From UBA7803 sp034522075 (GTDB lineage: Bacteria; Pseudomonadota; Gammaproteobacteria; Pseudomonadales; Azotimanducaceae): DNA of 64,000 bases. Below the pieces are notes generated by a model, which was not told the DNA's origin, ran no database searches, and saw nothing but the letters and a program-made list of their open reading frames with translations. Below are positions 62,984 to 64,000 of the stretch, piece after piece. Numbering within the stretch: position 1 is the first letter of the stretch; every line of letters starts with the position of its first letter. The translations under genes and the position numbers were made by a program. The stretch covers positions 186,001-250,000 of the forward strand of contig JAXHLO010000035.1 of the NCBI GenBank assembly GCA_034522075.1, in the 5' to 3' direction.

Positions 62984-63816
62984 CCGACAGCGCAGCAGAA
63001 AAAAGGAATGCGGACATGACGCAGAACAACCCATCCACGGCGCAGGACCCGGCAGCCGGCAGCGGCACTGCGGCCGAGCACCGGCACTGTGTGGTGGAAA
63101 GCAGCGCGTTCCGCGACGCGGCCCACCTGGAAAACTGGAACCACACCCTGGCCAGGCTGGATGCCGCCGGCCGGGTGCGCTGCGCGCTGGATCATCTGCC
63201 CGGCAGGCACGTGCTCACGTCATCGTTCGGCGCCCAGGCCGCCGTGAGCCTGCACCTGCTGACCCGGGAAGTTCCGGACATGCCGGTGATCGTGCTCGAC
63301 ACCGGCTACCTGTTTCCGGAAACCTATCGATTCATCGAGGAACTCAGCGAACGGCTCGATCTGAACCTGAAAATCTATCGCAGCCCGCGCAGCCCGGCCT
63401 GGCAGGAAGCCGTGGACGGTCAACGCTGGCAGCAGGGCGTGGCCGGCCTCGATGCCTACAACCGCGAAAACAAGGTAGAACCGCTGCAGCGCGCCTTCCA
63501 GGAACTCCAGGCCGGCACCTGGTTCACGGGCTTGCGGCGGTCCCAGGCGAGCACCCGTACCGAAACGCCCATCGTGCAGTTCAGCAACGACGTCTTCAAA
63601 GTCAGCCCTATTGCCGACTGGTCCGACCGTGACGTCTACGAATACCTGCACGCCAACGGCCTCCCCTACCATCCGTTGTGGGAACAGGGCTATGTGTCCA
63701 TCGGCGACACCCACACCACGGTGCCCCTGCACCAGGCCGACAGCCTGGAAGAGACGCGCTTCTTCGGCCTGAAGCGCGAATGCGGCATTCACGAAGGCGA
63801 CACCTGGAGCATCTGA
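62980..63816 (+). CDS. cysH: phosphoadenosine-phosphosulfate reductase
   Basis: This 278-residue thiol enzyme reduces PAPS to sulfite. It has LTSSFGAQAAVSLHLLTREV (P-loop-like nucleotide site), VIVLDTGYLFPETYRFIEEL, GTWFTGLRRSQASTRTETPI and the catalytic Cys motif KRECGIHEG near the C-terminus. There are no paired CC motifs that would bind an Fe-S cluster, so PAPS rather than APS is the likely substrate. It completes the cysJIH operon. An alternative downstream ATG exists at 63016, but the ATGA overlap favours 62980. Confidence 0.9.
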   Translation: MTDSAAEKRNADMTQNNPSTAQDPAAGSGTAAEHRHCVVESSAFRDAAHLENWNHTLARLDAAGRVRCALDHLPGRHVLTSSFGAQAAVSLHLLTREVPDMPVIVLDTGYLFPETYRFIEELSERLDLNLKIYRSPRSPAWQEAVDGQRWQQGVAGLDAYNRENKVEPLQRAFQELQAGTWFTGLRRSQASTRTETPIVQFSNDVFKVSPIADWSDRDVYEYLHANGLPYHPLWEQGYVSIGDTHTTVPLHQADSLEETRFFGLKRECGIHEGDTWSI

Positions 63817-63914
63817 CCCCGGCCCTCCACGCCGCCCGTTGCGCAGCCGCCGAAGCGGCAGCCACGGGGTTACACTAGTGTCCTCTAAGGCTTGCGATGG
63901 CCCATGGAGGGACA

Positions 63915-64000
63915 ATGACCCAGGACATCCTGATCGTCGGGGCCGGCAGCGCCGGTTCAGTGATTGCCAGCCGGGCATCGGAAGACCCGAACCGCCAGGT
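63915..64000 (+). CDS. start of a GMC-family oxidoreductase (partial)
   Basis: ATG 63915, preceded by GGAGGGACA, opens MTQDILIVGAGSAGSVIASR, the FAD-binding dinucleotide fold (GAGSAGS) of choline/alcohol dehydrogenases. The window ends after 28 codons, so only the family can be named. It is about 100 bases beyond cysH. Confidence 0.6.
   Translation, partial: MTQDILIVGAGSAGSVIASRASEDPNRQ

Noticed and set aside
1..64000. tRNA, rRNA, CRISPR or prophage features
   Set aside because: I looked for cloverleaf-like, repeat-spacer and structural phage gene patterns while reading and found none that I could support.

Overview
The window is GC-rich DNA with dense bacterial coding, and it looks like a chromosomal segment of a metabolically versatile, respiring Gammaproteobacterium. 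The support is a NirS-type nitrite reductase with NnrS and NsrR, a class III PHA synthase pair, a long-form isocitrate lyase of the Pseudomonas type, cysJIH, a TonB receptor and several porins. A marine or sediment lineage (Woeseia/Chromatiales-like) would fit, but this is inference because no rRNA or phylogenetic marker is present. I saw no tRNA, rRNA, CRISPR array, prophage or intact insertion sequence.

Layout. 0-8 kb: small accessory genes (membrane-anchored HTH protein, GNAT, three VOC proteins, a methyltransferase broken by an internal deletion, an MDR oxidoreductase, a GFA protein, a spinster-like MFS carrier). 8-13.5 kb, minus strand: folE, then a little-described membrane cluster (cytochrome c'-like lipoprotein, HupE/UreJ, anchored protein, two paralogous 4-TM DUF6644-type proteins, a 41-residue peptide), then a frameshifted aldehyde dehydrogenase. 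13.8-18.1 kb: an RND efflux pair with many frameshifts. 18.2-29.4 kb: a nitrogen-oxide and redox region with a Cyc2-like cytochrome-porin, DUF488, nnrS, an operon TonB receptor - nirS (carrying an extra cytochrome c domain) - acyl-CoA dehydrogenase, a porin, and DUF454-nsrR divergent from a globin gene across a good NsrR operator. 29.5-40 kb: penicillin-acylase-like enzyme, DUF4136 lipoprotein, phaE-phaC-GNAT, enoyl-CoA hydratase, pectinacetylesterase-like hydrolase, OFA-like MFS, BCCT transporter. 40.1-41.4 kb: a broken DUF222-HNH gene behind a LexA-like box. 41.5-50 kb: lone solute-binding protein, OprP-like porin, a sugar dehydrogenase/cytochrome fusion, and the branched-chain 2-oxoacid dehydrogenase operon (E1alpha, E1beta, E2). 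50-56 kb: haloalkane dehalogenase, Yip1-like protein, PLP enzyme, AraC regulator, small lipoprotein and isocitrate lyase; all but the Yip1 gene are frameshifted. 56-64 kb: epoxide-hydrolase-like enzyme, TetR regulator, amidohydrolase, cysJIH and the start of a GMC oxidoreductase.

Function. The 18-29 kb region reads as a nitrite/NO module: NirS makes NO, NnrS and a globin handle it, and NsrR senses it. About a dozen genes, including the housekeeping-type isocitrate lyase, carry single-base indels while keeping their expected total length. This points to consensus errors in the assembly as much as to real gene decay, so the broken genes below are called frameshifted without asserting that the organism lacks the function.
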